The position numbers were made by a program, and so were the translations under genes. From positions 310,001 to 374,000 of the forward strand of contig NZ_AP022618.1 in assembly GCF_010731615.1 (NCBI RefSeq): a DNA stretch of 64,000 nt, written 5' to 3'. Source of the DNA: Mycolicibacterium insubricum (lineage in GTDB: Bacteria; Actinomycetota; Actinomycetes; Mycobacteriales; Mycobacteriaceae). How positions within the stretch are numbered: position 1 is the stretch's first letter; every line of letters begins with the position of its first letter. The notes beneath the pieces were generated by a model. That model saw only the letters and a program-made list of their open reading frames with translations, did not search any database and was not told where the DNA came from. Shown one piece after another: positions 62,423 through 64,000 of this stretch.

Positions 62423-64000
62423 TCATCGGGCCAGCTGGTAGACGGTGACGCCGTCGACAACCCGGGATCCGAAGCTCTCGGCCACCCAGTCGGCGATACG
62501 GCGGGCATCGTCGCTACCGCTGGTCGCGCGCCCGAAACCTTGTGTTGTTCGGCGAGGCTCGGCGGAGGTGGTCAGGAAGTAGCCGATCTGGTTGTCGGCG
62601 ACGTACCGCTGGAACTGCTCCAGGGTGGGCGCCGGGTCGGTGCCGTTGAAGCCGCCGACGGCGAACACCGGGGTGCCGGCGGCCAGCTGGTAGCCGGCGG
62701 CGTTGTTGGAGCCGACGGTCGCCGCGGCCCACCGGTGCTCATCGGCGGCCAGCAGCGCCACCAGGTTCGGCCCGGGTTCGCTCAGCGACAGGAACCCCGC
62801 CGGCCCGCCGCGCCCGTGCGGGTTGGCCGGCCCGACCGACGGGATGGCCCCGGTGTGCGGGGTGGCGGCGGTGGCGATCGAATAGGCGCCCGGTCCGGCC
62901 AGCGCGACGACGACGGCGAGCCCGGCGAGCACCGTGGGCATCGGCGGGGCCAGCCGTCGTACTCCGAGCAGCAGGACGGCGACGATCAGACCGGCCGCCA
63001 GTACCGTCGGCCCGAGCCACCGCATCCAGTCGGAATTACGTTGCAGCAGTGTGTAGCTCAGTATCGCGGTGATCGCCGTCATGCCGGCCAGGGTGGTGGC
63101 GACGCGGATGTCGTCGCGGCGGGCCCACAGCAGCGGCACCCCGGTGGCCAGGGTTGCGCCGACGGCCGGCGCCAGCGCCACCGTGTAGTAGGGATGCACG
63201 ATGCCCTGCATGTAGCTGAAGGTCACCCCGACCACCACCAGCCAGCCGCCCCACAGCAGCAGGGCTGCGCGGGTGCGGTCGGTGCGCGGCGCGCGCCCGC
63301 GGCAGATGAGCCCGCCGATCAGCGCGATCACGGCGGCCGGCAGCAGCCAGCCGATCTGCAGACCCATCCCCATCCCCAACAGACGGTCCCAGCCGACGTC
63401 GTGATTGGGGTTGCCCAGGCCACCGGTCTCCGCGCCGGTCAGCCGGCCCAGCCCGTTGTACCCCAGCGCCAGCTCGAGGATCGAATTATGTTGCGAACCA
63501 CCGATATAGGGCCGACGGTCGGCCGGCCACACCGACACCAGCAGCAGGTACCAGCCCGCCGAGACCACCGCCGCCAGCCCGGCAACCACCGACCGCCGCA
63601 GCCGGTCGCGCCACGGCAGATCCGCGCACACCAGGAACGCGGCGGCGAACACCGGCAGCACCACGGCCACCTGAAGCATCTTGGCCAGAAACCCGATCCC
63701 GACGGCCACCCCGGCCAGCGGCAGCCAGTACCGGGCGGCGTCGGCGTCCAGGGCTCGCAGGGTGGCGTAGCCGGCCATCACCAGCGCCAGCACCAGCAGC
63801 GCGTCGGGGTTGTTGAACCGGAACATCAGCGCGGCCGCCGGAGTCAGCGCCAGCACCGCGCCGGCCAGCAGCGCCGGGCCCGGTCCGGAGATCCGTCGCA
63901 CCGCCGCCCACAGCACCGCGACCGCGGCCACGCCCATCAGCGCCTGCGGCACCAGCATGCTCCACGGGTTGAAGCCGAATACCCGGGCCGAGGCGACCAT
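62423..64000 (-). CDS. GT39-type membrane glycosyltransferase (N-terminus beyond window)
   Basis: At least 525 residues, open at the right edge, so the start and the first transmembrane segment with the catalytic loop lie outside. It is a clear paralogue of 59142-61034: FGFNPWSMLVPQALMGV, MFRFNNPDALLVLAL, RPYIGGSQHNSILELALGYNGLGRL, SYMQGIVHPYYTVALAPAVG, and the C-terminal ATVGSNNAAGYQL to VDGVTVYQLAR domain. The Gly-rich loop of the paralogue is short here. It overlaps or abuts the GT2/GtrA gene, forming one operon. Confidence 0.85.
   Translation of the reverse strand: MVASARVFGFNPWSMLVPQALMGVAAVAVLWAAVRRISGPGPALLAGAVLALTPAAALMFRFNNPDALLVLALVMAGYATLRALDADAARYWLPLAGVAVGIGFLAKMLQVAVVLPVFAAAFLVCADLPWRDRLRRSVVAGLAAVVSAGWYLLLVSVWPADRRPYIGGSQHNSILELALGYNGLGRLTGAETGGLGNPNHDVGWDRLLGMGMGLQIGWLLPAAVIALIGGLICRGRAPRTDRTRAALLLWGGWLVVVGVTFSYMQGIVHPYYTVALAPAVGATLATGVPLLWARRDDIRVATTLAGMTAITAILSYTLLQRNSDWMRWLGPTVLAAGLIVAVLLLGVRRLAPPMPTVLAGLAVVVALAGPGAYSIATAATPHTGAIPSVGPANPHGRGGPAGFLSLSEPGPNLVALLAADEHRWAAATVGSNNAAGYQLAAGTPVFAVGGFNGTDPAPTLEQFQRYVADNQIGYFLTTSAEPRRTTQGFGRATSGSDDARRIADWVAESFGSRVVDGVTVYQLAR

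Overview
The window is high-GC actinobacterial chromosome, almost certainly from a Mycolicibacterium/Mycobacterium species. The flanks keep the gene order I recall from M. tuberculosis: dnaQ-like, murT, gatD, recR, ybaB, Rv3717-type amidase, an FAD oxidase plus cyclopropane-synthase-like pair, dnaX, aspC, SRP RNA, tRNA-Ser and lucA (Rv3711c-Rv3723), then polD1-ligC, tgs2-like, and tadA-Rv3753c-tyrA (Rv3752c-Rv3755c). Lineage-typical genes include LpqH-family lipoproteins, a WS/DGAT acyltransferase, MpaB and DUF4333 proteins. Many starts look leaderless: a TAnnnT hexamer lies 6-8 nt upstream of a GTG or ATG.

Layout. 1-20375: backbone for peptidoglycan (murT-gatD, amidase), recombination and replication (recR, ybaB, dnaX, dnaQ-like), branched fatty acids (10-methyl type), aspartate metabolism (aspC), SRP RNA, a vapBC pair divergent from tRNA-Ser(GGA), lucA and a secreted serine protease. 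20376-22171: a peroxiredoxin and a DUF2202 ferritin-like protein downstream of a CsoR-type palindrome.

22304-41672: an accessory island inserted in the 3' end of polD1. The displaced polD1 tail sits at 22304-22425 and the rest of the gene at 41.6-42.6 kb. Cargo: an IS21 istB remnant, a DUF4062 operon, a second LigD-type polymerase, a HEPN-like protein, a type I restriction-modification set (hsdM, hsdS, hsdR), an AAA-type ATPase split by an IS3-family element exactly inside its Walker A motif, a Ser/Thr kinase with a frameshifted C-lobe, and a tyrosine integrase that has lost its catalytic tyrosine. It reads as a decaying defence island.

41673-64000: backbone again, with LigC, glutamyl-Q tRNA synthetase and Tgt (queuosine), a tiny Cys-rich protein under an 18-bp CsoR-like operator, LpqH lipoproteins, a Tgs acyltransferase, a sulfotransferase-DUF1214 operon, a LuxR regulator, tRNA-Ser(CGA), TadA, TyrA, a TetR/choD deletion scar, and a GT39-GT2/GtrA-GT39 glycosyltransferase cluster that runs off the right edge.

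Intergenic DNA carries several repeat families: 63-bp hairpin repeats near 0.4 kb, an 81-bp palindrome upstream of dnaX, a 90-bp tandem repeat at two loci, and a hairpin family with a constant 26-nt loop at three places.
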